Origin: Seriola aureovittata
Lineage: Eukaryota > Chordata > Actinopteri > Carangiformes > Carangidae
Direction of reading: 5' to 3'
Assembly (NCBI RefSeq): GCF_021018895.1
Contig: NC_079376.1
Span: 12,717,501 to 12,781,500 of the forward strand
Length of the DNA: 64,000 bases
In this document: piece by piece, positions 37,392 through 48,512 of the stretch
How the letters are laid out: each line of letters starts with the position of its first letter
Numbering within the stretch: the first letter of the stretch is position 1
The notes under the pieces: generated by a model
Seen by the model: only the letters and a program-made list of their open reading frames with translations
Told to the model about the DNA's origin: nothing
The model's database searches: none
Program-made: the position numbers and the translations under genes

Positions 37392-37819
37392 CAGACCATT
37401 TCTGTTGTGTTTGTGCAGTGGACTACACACAGATGACACTGGTAAAGGACTAACATTATACTTGGCGAGCACATGTCGCACGCATGTGGAATTTCACGTC
37501 AACTGTCGCCGATCTTCATGTAGCCTTGAATTTGAATGCAAATCTCGTATTTTCCCGCACGACACTGGTAATTCTGCTCTGTTGACATTATCACAAATAT
37601 GGTCACATCACAGAGAAGAGATTCAGACCAATAAATAAACATCAGTCAAGACACAGATTAAGCAGTTATCATCGCTGCCTGCAGCCATCATGAGCCTATG
37701 TGAGAGACGGTAGCAGTTGCCCTTTACTGTGGTGCAAATTACATGCAGAAGTGGCATGTCAGACATGTGTGACTGTTGGCCTATGAATACATAGGCAGTA
37801 ATCAACATTGTTTAAAATG

Positions 37820-37861
37820 CTCATTTGCATATGCATGCATCATTAATTCTATGCAAATGAG
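37820..37861. promoter_or_regulatory. Inverted pair of POU octamer motifs
   Basis: CTCATTTGCAT (37820-37830) and ATGCAAATGAG (37851-37861) are perfect 11 bp reverse complements, 20 bp apart. Each contains the POU octamer ATTTGCAT/ATGCAAAT. The spacer contains ATGCATGCAT and CATTAATT, further octamer-half and homeodomain-like sequence. Octamers bind POU proteins such as Oct1 and the Brn/Pou3 group. Enhancer function is inferred. Confidence 0.4.
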
Positions 37862-38735
37862 GCAGTGGGGACTGCACTAGCGTGACTCTCCTTGTAACCC
37901 AATAGTATAGCTGTCAGAGGAAGGTTACAAAGAGAGGCAAAGTCATTAGTTTGTAACAGTCCTTCCATATAGATTCAGTCCTCCTCTTGATGATTAATGA
38001 ATAAGATGTGCAAAAGTAACTTTTGTCAGTATGCTCTGTTGTATGCTTCTCTATGTCACAATGGTGCACACGCATTGATACACATAACAAGGTGCCTGTG
38101 GAGAATTAACAATAGGATGCTGTCGTTTGGCATTTCTGCCATAAATGCATATTATACATTATGAAGGAACACAGGGTTTATCCCTCAGTCCATGGTAATG
38201 TTTCTTTTTTTTTCAATTATGCATGCACCACACTAGTAAAGAAGCATAATTTATAAGTGATTATTTATTTTTCCTTGCGTGATCCAGAGTGAACATCCTG
38301 GGTCGACCTGTTTTGCATTAGACTGTGATTTTAATCACGACGCGCTATAGTGGACATTAGTATTGCTATCTATTCTGTCTCATTTTTGTGTAGCCACAAT
38401 CATGAAGGAGGAGGCTCTGCACACATTCGCAGTGGACTGAAATGCCACTGACATACTTTCAAGAAGAAACTGAAATAAGTAAGTAAGTAAGTACGTCCTA
38501 TATGTTCCACATCAGGTTCAGATTGAGGCCAAAATGTTCTCATACTTAGTAAAACAATATAACAATGATACTCTCCATGAACTTGATATGTATAATGCAG
38601 GAGAGATGTTCTAATAACAAAAAATACAGCATCAATAATGTATTGTGAGAATGGACTCACGCAAAGTGCTCTCACACCTACTCCACCACTGATTCCACTG
38701 TCTCCTTTCTGCTCTGTAATGAATCAGTCTGGCAA

Positions 38736-38785
38736 GGGGAGGGGGGGGGGGGGGGGGGGGGGGTGGCGGGCGGGGGGGGGGGGGG
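38736..38785 (+). repeat. G-homopolymer tract
   Basis: Long G runs separated by A, TGGC and C (GGGGA, 20+ G, TGGCGGGC, 14+ G). Capable of G-quadruplex. Runs of this length are prone to sequencing and assembly error, so the exact length is doubtful. Confidence 0.9.
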
Positions 38786-40579
38786 TGGCGTGGAGAGGGT
38801 GAGGGGCTTCCTCAGCAAATATAGATGAGAATGACACCTTCTGGAGTTGGAGAAGTTGAAGAGGCTTCTAATAATGCCGCTCCCCTCCCTTTCCCTTCGC
38901 CATGTATCCCTTAGCTGATGCGTCGCTTCCGGAGGGGCCTAAGAAGACACATGATGACAGCCATGCTCAGAGGAAGATGGTAACAAGATGTGATGCATAA
39001 CACATGAGAGAGGCTGGGGTGTCATTACAGAGGGATGAGCAGGCTTCATCAAGCACATCACAAATACATTTTAGATGACACCTCCACTTGTGATGCGCTT
39101 ACTTCAGAGAAAATAACATTTATTACCCTGTTATGTTTATTGGAAATATGCAGATATATTAGACAGCTGCAGAGGGCCCGGGGTGTAGATGAATTACTGA
39201 ATTCCCATTTGTTTTACATAAACTTTTACTTTAAAATACTTTTTCTTTGTTTCTTTTTTTTTTTTCTCCACAGAATATGGGATATTAGTATTCTGATGCT
39301 GATAGACTGTCCCTTTTCACTGCTGTGCTCAGAATAAATTTGATATGCCTGAGTGCCTCCAGTAGACTTTGTTTTGCTTCCAAAAAGCGGTTGTTATAGA
39401 CTCAATAAACATCCAAGCCTCACATTCCATTGAGAGAGCATCCCAAAAACTGTCATGATTGCTTTGGAAGAGAGCCTATGAAAAGTTATGCAAATTAGCC
39501 ATTTAGCAGAATGCTCCTCCCAGAGACATAAGGTTGCGGCCAAAACACTAAATCCTTGCAAAGTCAATGTGAATCATATGTTTATGATTTTTTTTTTTTA
39601 TGCTTGGTAGTTTTCTTTCTTTAATTGCTGGCGGACTTCATTTAAAAGTTTTTTCAGGGCTTTTTCAGGACGCCAATAAAAGTATTGGTGATCAGTTACA
39701 CCTTCAAAGAATGGCATTGGGCAAAATTTGCTTAGTAAAGCATCTACTACATTATACAATACATTTGTATCATTTTTAGTTTTTAGTTTAAAAAAAATTG
39801 TTGTTTGCTCAACTGAATGTCTAGAATTTTATTGTTTATTATTTAGCTGGTGACTTTACTAAATCCATATTTTCCACAAACAAACTCACTCTTTTAAAAT
39901 CCCATAGACCTGTGCATCTACAATCTACAACATTTGCTTGGGAAGAGCCTATTTTTGTATTTCCTGTATTCCAGCCCCAGTATTCCCATGCTGAAATCTT
40001 CAGGGCTTCCCAGTAGTCTGCAGGGATGATGCAGGGAAACAGAGGAGAGGAACAGAAATCTGCTGAGCTATTAAAAGTTCTTATAGAGAGTGAGGGGGGA
40101 GGGGAGGGGAGCAATACTGGTTTCCCCCTGCTCGCCTGTTAGCTAATAAAAATGCTTACATACAATGAGAGAAATACACAAGAGCAGTCAATATTTTATG
40201 TAATAGCTCAGGCTGGGCCTGCAGTAGTGAGGGGGGAGAAGCCAGGGAGGAGATGAAAAATAGATTGCATTAATCCAGTGCAGTGATTTACAACAATTAT
40301 GTCATCCATCTGATAGACAGACAGAGGGAGAGAGAACAAAAAAATTTAGGCTTTCACATCTGTTTATGTGGTCATGAGTAAGAAAGCAAGACTCGCCACC
40401 CAGATCCTCAGGCTCGCCCCCACCCCTCCCCAAAAACAAAAATTGGAGAAAAAAAATGAGGAGGAGGGGTCTAGTTCTAGTGAGAGGAAGATAGACTGAG
40501 AAAGTGCCACCTAATGTAAATTCAGCAAGCCCTGCTTCAGCCTTTACCCAAGCCCCCTTCCCATGTCGCAGTGCTGAAG

Positions 40580-40658
40580 GTTCGTGGTGCGCTACCACAC
40601 TCCGCACCATGTCACCATCCACATTCTCCTTCTCTGCTCAATGTTCCATGACAACAAG
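40580..40658 (+). other. Candidate isolated exon (low confidence)
   Basis: The 26 codons at 40581-40658 read FVVRYHTPHHVTIHILLLCS… and end in AAG followed by a good donor (AAG|GTGAGA). Base composition has the period expected of coding DNA: GC at codon positions 1, 2 and 3 is about 54%, 23% and 77%. The frame is closed by a TGA at 40575-40577, so an exon would need the AG at 40578-40579 as acceptor, even though a CAG lies 8 bp upstream; this weakens the case. The frame stays open past the donor to a TGA at about 40746. I do not recognise the peptide; a central hydrophobic stretch is visible. It may be a short exon, part of a retroposed fragment, or chance. Confidence 0.2.
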
Positions 40659-40819
40659 GTGAGACGGACAGCAGAGGTTAGGCTGAACAGCTGCTTCCTG
40701 GGTTGGAAATTCCAGGCATTGAGGGCCATCTGTCTATATGTTCACTGATGTATATGGGAGCCATCTATCAGGCTGCTAGCCCTGCAGCTGCTGGGGCCGT
40801 CACAGCCCAGTCTGCCACC

Positions 40820-40863
40820 CGCCTGCCTGCCTGCCTGCCTGCTTGCCTGGCTGGCTGGCTGGC
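40820..40863 (+). repeat. GCCT/GGCT tetranucleotide repeat
   Basis: (GCCT)n with one GCTT unit turns into (GGCT)n at about 40847. Confidence 0.9.
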
Positions 40864-41014
40864 TTCTCCCAGCCTCAACCCCAATACAATGAGAGCTCCT
40901 TCTTCACTTTGTGTCACACAGAATGGGCTGATTTGATTAAGTCCTGGGCTCTCATTATGTTAGGTAGGGGTGTAGAATTTCAATGATAATCCATAATGCA
41001 TGACCGGGGGTTTT

Positions 41015-41028
41015 GTTGCCATGGTGAC
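41015..41028 (+). promoter_or_regulatory. RFX X-box-like motif
   Basis: GTTGCCATGGTGAC is a near-palindrome matching the RFX X-box (two GTTRCC-type half sites) except for the last half site (GTGAC instead of GCAAC). RFX factors drive ciliary and neural genes. The site lies in mixed-composition DNA that looks conserved. Binding is inferred. Confidence 0.35.
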
Positions 41029-42068
41029 ATAAATTCAAGGTTACCAGCTCAGACGCATAATTGGGTGCGCATTGAGCGCTGAAGAGGTGCTGTTAAAATT
41101 CCCCTCATGAAAGTGGAGCATCAATCATGCTGTCGTAGATTGCAAAGTACTCATAATCAGATGAAATGCTTGGCAGAGAGAAAACGTCACAACAGGACAG
41201 CGCTTCCTACTCTTTGAAAACTAATCTAACATTTGAGAATGGACTGTAAAACAGCTTAATATATTTTTATTTTTGTTTTCTTTCTGTCTCCCCCCCCCTT
41301 CACTCTTTAGAACCTCCTCTTAGGCTTTTTCAGGCTTTTCTTTTTTTTTTTTTTGTACAGTAAGTTGGTCTCAGTTCATTTGGCCCTTATCTTGCTCTCC
41401 CAGGCAGGAATATACCCCCAGTCTGTACAGCTCCCCCCAAATGATGGAAATCAATTCTCACAAGAGATCAGGACCTCTTTGACAAGCAGAGCCTCCAGCT
41501 TGAGGCTCATCAGACCCATTTGAACGGCAGACAAAAGCAAAAGATTTCTGCCCCTTGTGCCTTCTCCTGAAATCCCATTGAAAATCTGCTCATGCCTTCT
41601 CCAATCTGCACCACAGTTCTTTTATTGATGCTTTTTTTTTTTTTTCTTTTTTTTTTGGGAGGGGGATCGACAAGGGGATGTGCTCGCTTGGAGGCGTGTG
41701 CGGGACGGGAATGGTGTCGGTCCCCTGGATAAAACCTTCTCTTTTTTCCTCTCCCTCCTCCCCTTTTACTTCTACTTATGGCATCACTAACAAGAAAAAA
41801 TCGAAGAACTGATGATTAGCTTGAAGCTACTTGTTAGTTGGGGAAAGTTTTTTTTTTTTTTTTTTTTTTTAAACCAGTGGAAAGATTGTCAGGAATAGAA
41901 CTAAAAGCATGAAGTTTTGTAGGTCAGGTTATTGTAGAATTCAGTGTGTACTAACGATGGCTGTCTACCATGTCTGTCTGTAAGCTGGCAGGTTGTACTA
42001 TTTCAATCACACGAGCTCTAACCTGAAATATCGCCCGTCCATCAATACAGCACCACTGTAATTCTCCT

Positions 42069-42530
42069 ATGGTTAATAACCATAAATCAAATGAGATTCA
42101 TAAACCATTAAGATGGTGCTTATTATCTCTTACACTAGGTAGTTCAGATATTCATAGCCTGGAGGTATGCGCCTTCAAACCAATAATCTGCTCTATCTAT
42201 GCAATATTTCCCTCTTTTTATCACATGAATTATGCTTTGTGTCATAATTTACTAGAACATTTCTCATCACGAGAGTCATACGCTGCACTGAATTCATTTC
42301 CACTGCTTGTACACCATACCACCAAGCGCCACCTCGACCCTATTCCGGAGCCCACTACCCTCGGTGACAGGCAGAGTTACAAGGTCAAACATCAGTTGCA
42401 GGAAGCAGTTCACAGAATACAGCGAGGATCATCGTTTTGGAGCAGCAAGGCGCAGTGCCTATCTTTAGGACAGGTACATGAAAAATTGATGCAGTTTACT
42501 TTAACTCAAGTGAAAGTCTACTCTTTTTAA
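42069..42530 (+). other. 153-codon open frame, unrecognised
   Basis: An ATG-initiated frame of 153 codons in DNA without simple repeats, so its length is not a composition artefact. The product has no domain I recognise. It has many Ser, His and Leu residues and no transmembrane segment that stands out. No upstream promoter or flanking splice pair is convincing. Possibilities are a decayed retroposed gene, a long-non-coding-RNA frame, or chance. Confidence 0.15.
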
Positions 42531-42604
42531 AAGGAGGCAACAAACATATAAAGGAGTTTCAGCAGTGCTCAAGCATCAAATTAAGGCCCTACAAGAAGAC
42601 ATCC

Positions 42605-42979
42605 GTGTATGCCAGTCATGGCTCACCTTCAAAGGCCCCTGTGTACAACTATAGACGCCATTTTGTTTCAGACTACAAAGGAAAACAGGTTATTAAGAGG
42701 AAGGCTCTAAAAAATGGAGAGACAGACTTTCCTTTTCAAGTCCAATTTTCCCCTGCTACTGTATTTGCCACCTATCATTCCGATGAGCGCGCTGCTTTAA
42801 AGCGACTCAACAGGGTTCCTGCTGAAGATCTGAATCAAGTTTTTAATGAGCCCCGTCATTCTCGCAACTGCTGTCACAGGTGTGAATCTGCTGATGCCGA
42901 AGCTCTGTGGGGCTTAACACAGGCCTTACCCAGTCAATTAAGGAGTATAAGGTATTCACACAAAACAAACACCATATAG
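42605..42979 (+). other. 124-codon open frame, unrecognised
   Basis: A second frame, 74 bp after the first and in a different phase. The protein is basic and of mixed composition (for example PVYNYRRHFVSDYKGKQVIK near its start, and CCHRCESADAE near residues 87-97), without low-complexity runs. I recognise no family. Two neighbouring unbiased frames on one strand could be remnants of one frameshifted coding sequence. No transposon ends were found around the pair. Confidence 0.18.
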
Positions 42980-43319
42980 CCACGCGCTGTGTGTTGCTTT
43001 GTTTTCCCACTGTCACTCTCTTCTGTCTTGAAATCAGTGGTTTGCGGATGACGACACCGAGGCCTCTCACCCAAACGCATCAGATGGATATGACTTTAAT
43101 TTCTTTACTTGTCGCTGCCATGAACTGGAACAGCGGAATTCACTTGGATTTCCAGCTGTTCAATGGCCCCTGCTTCACATCTCCCCGATGATGCCTAAAT
43201 GAATTCCTTACGAGTGCATTTGCAACTTTATCATAACTTTAAATTTAATCTTTTACATTAAGTTGTTTGTCTTTGGGATTTGGGTTTTTTTTTTTTTTTA
43301 GCAGTCGAGGGATCCCTCC

Positions 43320-43321
<2 letters not shown>

Positions 43322-43371
<50 letters not shown>

Positions 43372-43387
43372 AGCGAGAGAGAGAGAG
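43322..43387 (+). repeat. (TG)n-(GA)n compound microsatellite
   Basis: Pure TG from 43322 to about 43367, then GCGCGAGC and (GA)n to about 43387. Confidence 0.95.
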
Positions 43388-44924
43388 GGTGTGTGAGAGA
43401 GGAAGGAAGCCTGTAATTCCCTGTCCTCCACATGAACCCTTGATACTGTCCCATATGTTATATTCACCCATTTCACTAGTCAAGGGGCTGATGTGTGGCT
43501 TGTATGGAGAACAAACATGTGTTCCAAATGTGTGTCAGTAATGCTACGCAGTGACCTGACCCCAACGTGTATTTATGTGCGTGCGCTGCGCCATGTTTTA
43601 TTCTGAATATAAGCAATATGTAACTAGATTGACACTGCTTAGAGGACTCAAGGTTACCCATGCAGAAACAAAATAAACCAATAGAAGTGTAGTTGTAGAA
43701 TTAGAAGCGAGGGAGGAAGGAAGCAGAAAGAGCGAAAAGGGGAGTGAGGGGAGGGCGAGCGAGGGAACAGAAGGAATGTATTGGTCAAGCACACAGAGTG
43801 TCAACAAAGCGGTGTAAAGACTTGTCACTCTTGGTCACTGCGCTCACTGCTCGGCGACTGGAGAGGAATGCGCTGGTCATTCACGCCCCAGAATAGGCAG
43901 TGCTCCTTTGCCCCTTCCTCCCTGTGCGCCACCATTGTATCAGCAAGAACATTGTTCAGGAGATTCCTTTGTCCCTTTAGATTTTTGGAGGTCCCTTTTC
44001 AGGACATCCACCGAGACCCCCTGTGCAGTCAGGCCATAGCTGCTCCCCAAACAGCTGTCTGGGATCAAGCTGAAGTCACTCTAAGCTGGCTCCCATTTGA
44101 GCGAATGCATTACAGATGTTTATCCTTCAGAATTAGACTGCTGGCTGGCTAGCTGTAGGGAGGATGATAATGCAGACTACTATCTGGCCGACCTGGTGCG
44201 GTTATGTATTTCTGTATTGGGGTCTTAAACCAAGCTGACCCCGAGTAAAGATTTCTCTGTTCAGCCCCTTTCCAATGTGATTGAATTCAGTCCCAGCTTA
44301 GGGGCCATAATAAGCCCTTTCCAATGCTCCACCGAGCAGATCTCCAATGCACAAACTGTGGCCTCCCCCATTGTAATGTTTACAAGGTCAAGGTTGCAGG
44401 GTCAGTGTTTCTGGCTTAGTTAAATTGGCATGCTCTTTTTTTGGTAATGGATTACTGACTTGGTGATGGCTTGATGCTTAGTGTCACTTTTATCAAGGGC
44501 AGGAGAATAATATAGGGACAAGCTGAGGATTTAAGGCCAAACGCAGACAATTGAAGCATCTCAATAGATATCGAACACACAGTGGTGGGGATTTGCATAA
44601 CCTGGTCGGAGGCAGATAGGATATAAAAACACTCTCTTGGACCTGACAGTCTGAAGGATCATTTGAGTGATTTATGCAGGAAATTGTATTTGCGAAGCAA
44701 GGGAGATAATTTAATAAAGCAAGGCCTGGCCTAGTCCTCAAGAACAGGGGGCTCTTTGCTGAAAAATGATACAGCCTCCTGTCTGAGGGGATGGCAGATA
44801 ACGAAGGCCAATATTTACTGTGGATTTGTGCTCCTTCTATTTCCTGTCTTAGTCTTACTATTATCTTGCCTAGTTTCCTGAAATGAGCAAACATATTATA
44901 TGCATACATATAAATGTTTAATAT

Positions 44925-44961
44925 ATGCAAATGTAACCTGTTTCATTTCCTTTATGCAAAT
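44925..44961 (+). promoter_or_regulatory. Pair of POU octamers, same orientation
   Basis: ATGCAAAT occurs at 44925-44932 and 44954-44961, each followed by G, 29 bp apart (nearly three helical turns), so both would face the same side. TATGCATACAT lies just upstream. POU binding is inferred. Confidence 0.3.
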
Positions 44962-46444
44962 GTTGTATCATTATTATTAACAAAACTGACGAGAATATCA
45001 GTGAATCACAAGGCGGCTTTAAGTACAGTGGTGAATAATCACACTATTACAGAGAGGAAAGAAAGCACGAAGAATCCAGATAAGTTCATGTATGTCAGGC
45101 TCATAACATCAATCCTTAACAGATAATTAGGTCTTTTATTTAAAACGCTTCTTTTTAGAATGGCGTTGCAAGGGATGTGTCTTCCAAACACATTGAAAAG
45201 ACAACAGTCACATCATGGAGGATGAGAGGAAGTGTGCGAGCGTCGCTGACCTCTGCTCAGACTGCAGAATGAAAATGGATGAAATGGATGGCGCCTGTAG
45301 TGGAGTCCTGAGTGCTTTGAGACCTTGTCTTTATTGCATGTAAACAAGTGTGAAGAGCCATATAAATATATGTCCTCAGTCCAATAACTGATATATTTTC
45401 ACTAAGTACACTGCTTCACCTCATTAGTGTGCAGCTGAGCTGTGGCCTTGCATTTGCATCAACCCACTACATGCGTCTTTGCGTGTATTCGTACATATAG
45501 GGCCCTTCCTGATATTGTAAGTATGGAGAGCGAGTTGGTCCCAGTTAATGTTGCATGTCAGTAGAGTGAGGGTCTCTCTTTCTCTCCTTCTGCAGTAGGT
45601 CTGTTAATGTTTAGAGTCAGGAGGCCCAGGGGACTCTAAATCCCTCGGACACAAAGAGCCTCTGTGTGCTGGCGAGGTCACATCTGCCCAATGACTCTGT
45701 GTGCATATAGGGAGCACTCTATAGGCCATCAGAGGGGCCTGCTGCAACTGCCCCACTTCCATAATACTACTCTGTGTGCACTACGCTGGCCAGTGGGCTT
45801 GATAGAGCTTGACATTTCACCACACGAACATTAAACTCGCTGTCACGTCACCCCATTTTCCACAAGATGCTAGGAGAAATGTAACGTCATAAAACGCCAA
45901 GCGTCTGAAGTACACAAGGGTAATGAAGCACTGGGATAAAAACTGGGATAAAATTAGTGTTTTGGCCGTAATGTTGCACTGATACCACTGACAGTAAAGG
46001 ATCCCACCATTACAATGTCATTGCTGGCATTAAAGAGTGTCCACAGACGATTATCTTAATGAAAAGAATTTCATTTCAACCCCACTTTATTGGTCTTATC
46101 ACTTCCTGAAAGGCACTCCACCTATTTAAATCTGACATACAGCGTGATGACGAGGAGAATGGTGCACATTTGGTTTGACATTATGCCTTTCAATAACAGA
46201 TGTTTACTCAGTGGCTCACATTTGGGAGTCCTCTCTTTAATGATGGTTCATAAAGGTGAAATGAAAGCTGTAGTAATCCTTGATTCAATGTCGTTTTTTA
46301 TTGAGATTAAAAAAGAAAAAAGGAGAAAAACACATTAGGACTCGTTCTTGTTTATCAGGTCTCCTCACCCCGCGCAGGAATATTAACACACCTTTTGAAG
46401 TGATTAGCATTGCTATTGACATGGTAAACAGTGATTAAAAATAT

Positions 46445-46828
46445 ATGCCTCTAAATGGACCCCGGCTTTGCCAATCAGATAGTGTGCAGGCTAGTCAGTG
46501 GTGCAATAAATCATTAGGTCTGGCCAGTGGAAACCAGGGCTATCCACCGAATCTGGGGTTGACTCGATATGGAGATATCAATGAAAGCCTTTGTTTTGTC
46601 CACCGCAGCAAATTAGACACGCCAGTGTGCTCGGTTAATGTACACACTGCAATCATCCCTGACCTATACAGGCTGAATTTAGCACTTGGGATTTCTCATA
46701 AAGCAGAAGTTTCATTCCGGTTGGCTACACAGAGTGAATGTGGCCCAGATGATAGGATAGCTAGAGAGGCCATCCACTGGAATGAAAATAATCCGTTAAA
46801 TGAGACGGCAGTGTTGTCATACAGCTAA
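46445..46828 (+). other. 127-codon open frame in unique sequence, possible CNE
   Basis: A 127-codon frame (contains NGPRLCQSDSVQASQWCNKS near its start) lies in non-repetitive DNA. I recognise no domain, signal peptide or motif. The DNA also contains a SOX-type CTTTGTT (near 46590), GATATGGAGATATC and AATTAGACA cores, which fits a conserved non-coding element as well as a gene. No splice or promoter evidence. Confidence 0.15.
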
Positions 46829-47611
46829 TGAAACGACACAGTCAGAGTTCAGCACATTTAGAGTGAACCGGCCTGTATTTAACCAGCTGTAAACATTGCT
46901 CAGAAATACACAAAAGAAAAACTTCCAGTCTGGTTGACCTTTGACCTTGTTTATATTGCTCAGGATAAAACTCAGGATGGCCAGTGGCCAGTAAAATGCA
47001 CTTTGCCTGCACTGTGCACACTGAGAGCAGTGGCACTCTGGGGACAAAGTGAGAGGACCTTTTAGGAGGTGACAATGACAGGAGAGGTTGGATGGGGTCA
47101 GGTTGGTTTGATACCATCCTATTGAGGCCTTAATTGCTCATAGAGAGGCTATAGGGGCCTTCTGTGCATCTACTGTGAAAGGACTGAGCCAGGGAAGGTA
47201 ATTTATGACTGGCAGGGTGAGGTTACAGGGGGAGCGTCCCCTTAAAAGAGAGGTATGCATGCTTGGCCCCTCTCCTGAGCTCAAGTGGCTCAATAGATGG
47301 CAATTGAGCTACTTGGGAGGTGGACCTGCAGTCTCTTTCTCTTTCCCACTCTCTCATTCTTTCTGTCTTTCTCTAACTCTCTCTCTAACTCTGCCCGGCT
47401 GCTCCCTCCCATGTCCTAGATCAGCTCATCTGGGTGTGCTGCTGCAGGATATCAATCTTAATGAAGCTGCCAGGCCAGTGTCGTATCAACTTTAGACTAC
47501 AGGCCTTGATAAGCATACCAATTCTCTGTAACAATACCCAGGGTAATAACCAGGACAATAAGGTCTCACAAAGGATGGAGTGTGGAGACATCTGAATTTT
47601 ATTGTGTGCCG

Positions 47612-47719
47612 TTTGTGTGTATATATGTGTATGTATATGTGTGTTTGTGTGTGTGTGAAAGAGAGAGGGAATGAGAGCACATAAATTGTCTGTCAGTGTA
47701 TGTGTGTGTGTGTGTGTGC
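47612..47719 (+). repeat. Two TG-rich microsatellites
   Basis: A TG/TATG-rich tract at 47612-47657 and a pure (TG)n at 47697-47719, separated by a GA-rich segment. Confidence 0.9.
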
Positions 47720-48491
47720 AGGAAATGCATGCGTTTAAAGTCAACATGGTGGATGTACATATTATAAAGTGTGAAGAGTTTGGACTTATTCAAATCATAT
47801 GTCTTCATGTCACACATGTCATAATCACATTAAAGCGAGACCACATATGAAGAGCAGAGTCACTCCGCACCGGCGCAAGCTCCAGAGAGATGTGGCCGCA
47901 CCTCATTCAAATACTAAAGTAACTGAGGCTTTATTACATAAGCTACAGATCGCTCAGAGAATTTCCTCCTGTGCAGCGGAGCTATTAGGTTACCCTCATC
48001 ATTCAGCTTCCCAGTCATGTCTCTGCGATGAGTCAAATGTTGTTGTGTTTACAGTATGGTTTTATCTCCACAGCCAGATAGGTCTGGAGTGGGGAACGTG
48101 GGCGCCTGCCTGCTGGCTGCTTCTGGTTTGGAGGGCGTTGGAGGACAATGTGTGGCTGTGTGACCGTATGTCTGTTTGTATCTGGGGGGTTTGGTCACAT
48201 GAGGCCAAGATGAACGCCTGTGGTCTCTAATTTATTGTGGTGGGTTTATGTGGCTGTGACTATTGCACACATTAGCAACATTGCTCCTCTTTCATCTGCA
48301 GAGTTTCTCTTGGATTAGAATAAGGAGAGAAAAAAGATGCTAACCACAACCTTACTTAGGAGGGATGGAGGGAGGAGGGGGATTTCCATTCTGACTTCCT
48401 CACAAGGGCAGGCAGACATGTGGTCGGACGTTTGATGTCAGCCTCAAAGAATTTGTTTGCACAAATGGTTCAGATGCTGACTGCATTGATG

Positions 48492-48512
48492 TAACTCAGC
48501 TTTGCTGAGTTA
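48492..48512. repeat. Perfect short hairpin
   Basis: TAACTCAGC (48492-48500), TTT loop, GCTGAGTTA (48504-48512). TGCTGAGT/ACTCAGCA halves resemble Maf recognition half sites, so it could also be a protein-binding palindrome. Confidence 0.85.

Larger units (their letters stand above)
37392..42068. other. Non-coding stretch with candidate regulatory motifs
   Basis: No named gene. It holds the POU palindrome (37820-37861), a (GTAA)n run near 38476-38492, the G-homopolymer at 38736-38785, an ATGCAAAT octamer at 39488-39495, a T-run with CCACAG at 39256-39273, a GCCT/GGCT repeat (40820-40863), the X-box (41015-41028), T-runs near 41340-41354 and 41632-41660, and a poly-T at 41848-41870. A coding-periodic stretch at 40580-40658 is listed separately. 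Confidence 0.5.
42980..46444. other. Non-coding stretch, no gene recognised
   Basis: Contains the TG/GA microsatellite near 43.3 kb, a GA-rich patch at 43705-43765, an octamer pair at 44.93 kb and no convincing gene. Frames of 123 codons (43781-44152 +) and 145 codons (44493-44930 -) translate to unrecognised sequence. 44200-44480 and 45590-45850 have mixed composition and may include conserved non-coding DNA. A pyrimidine-rich CAG at about 45596 looks acceptor-like but is followed at once by TAG. Confidence 0.5.
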
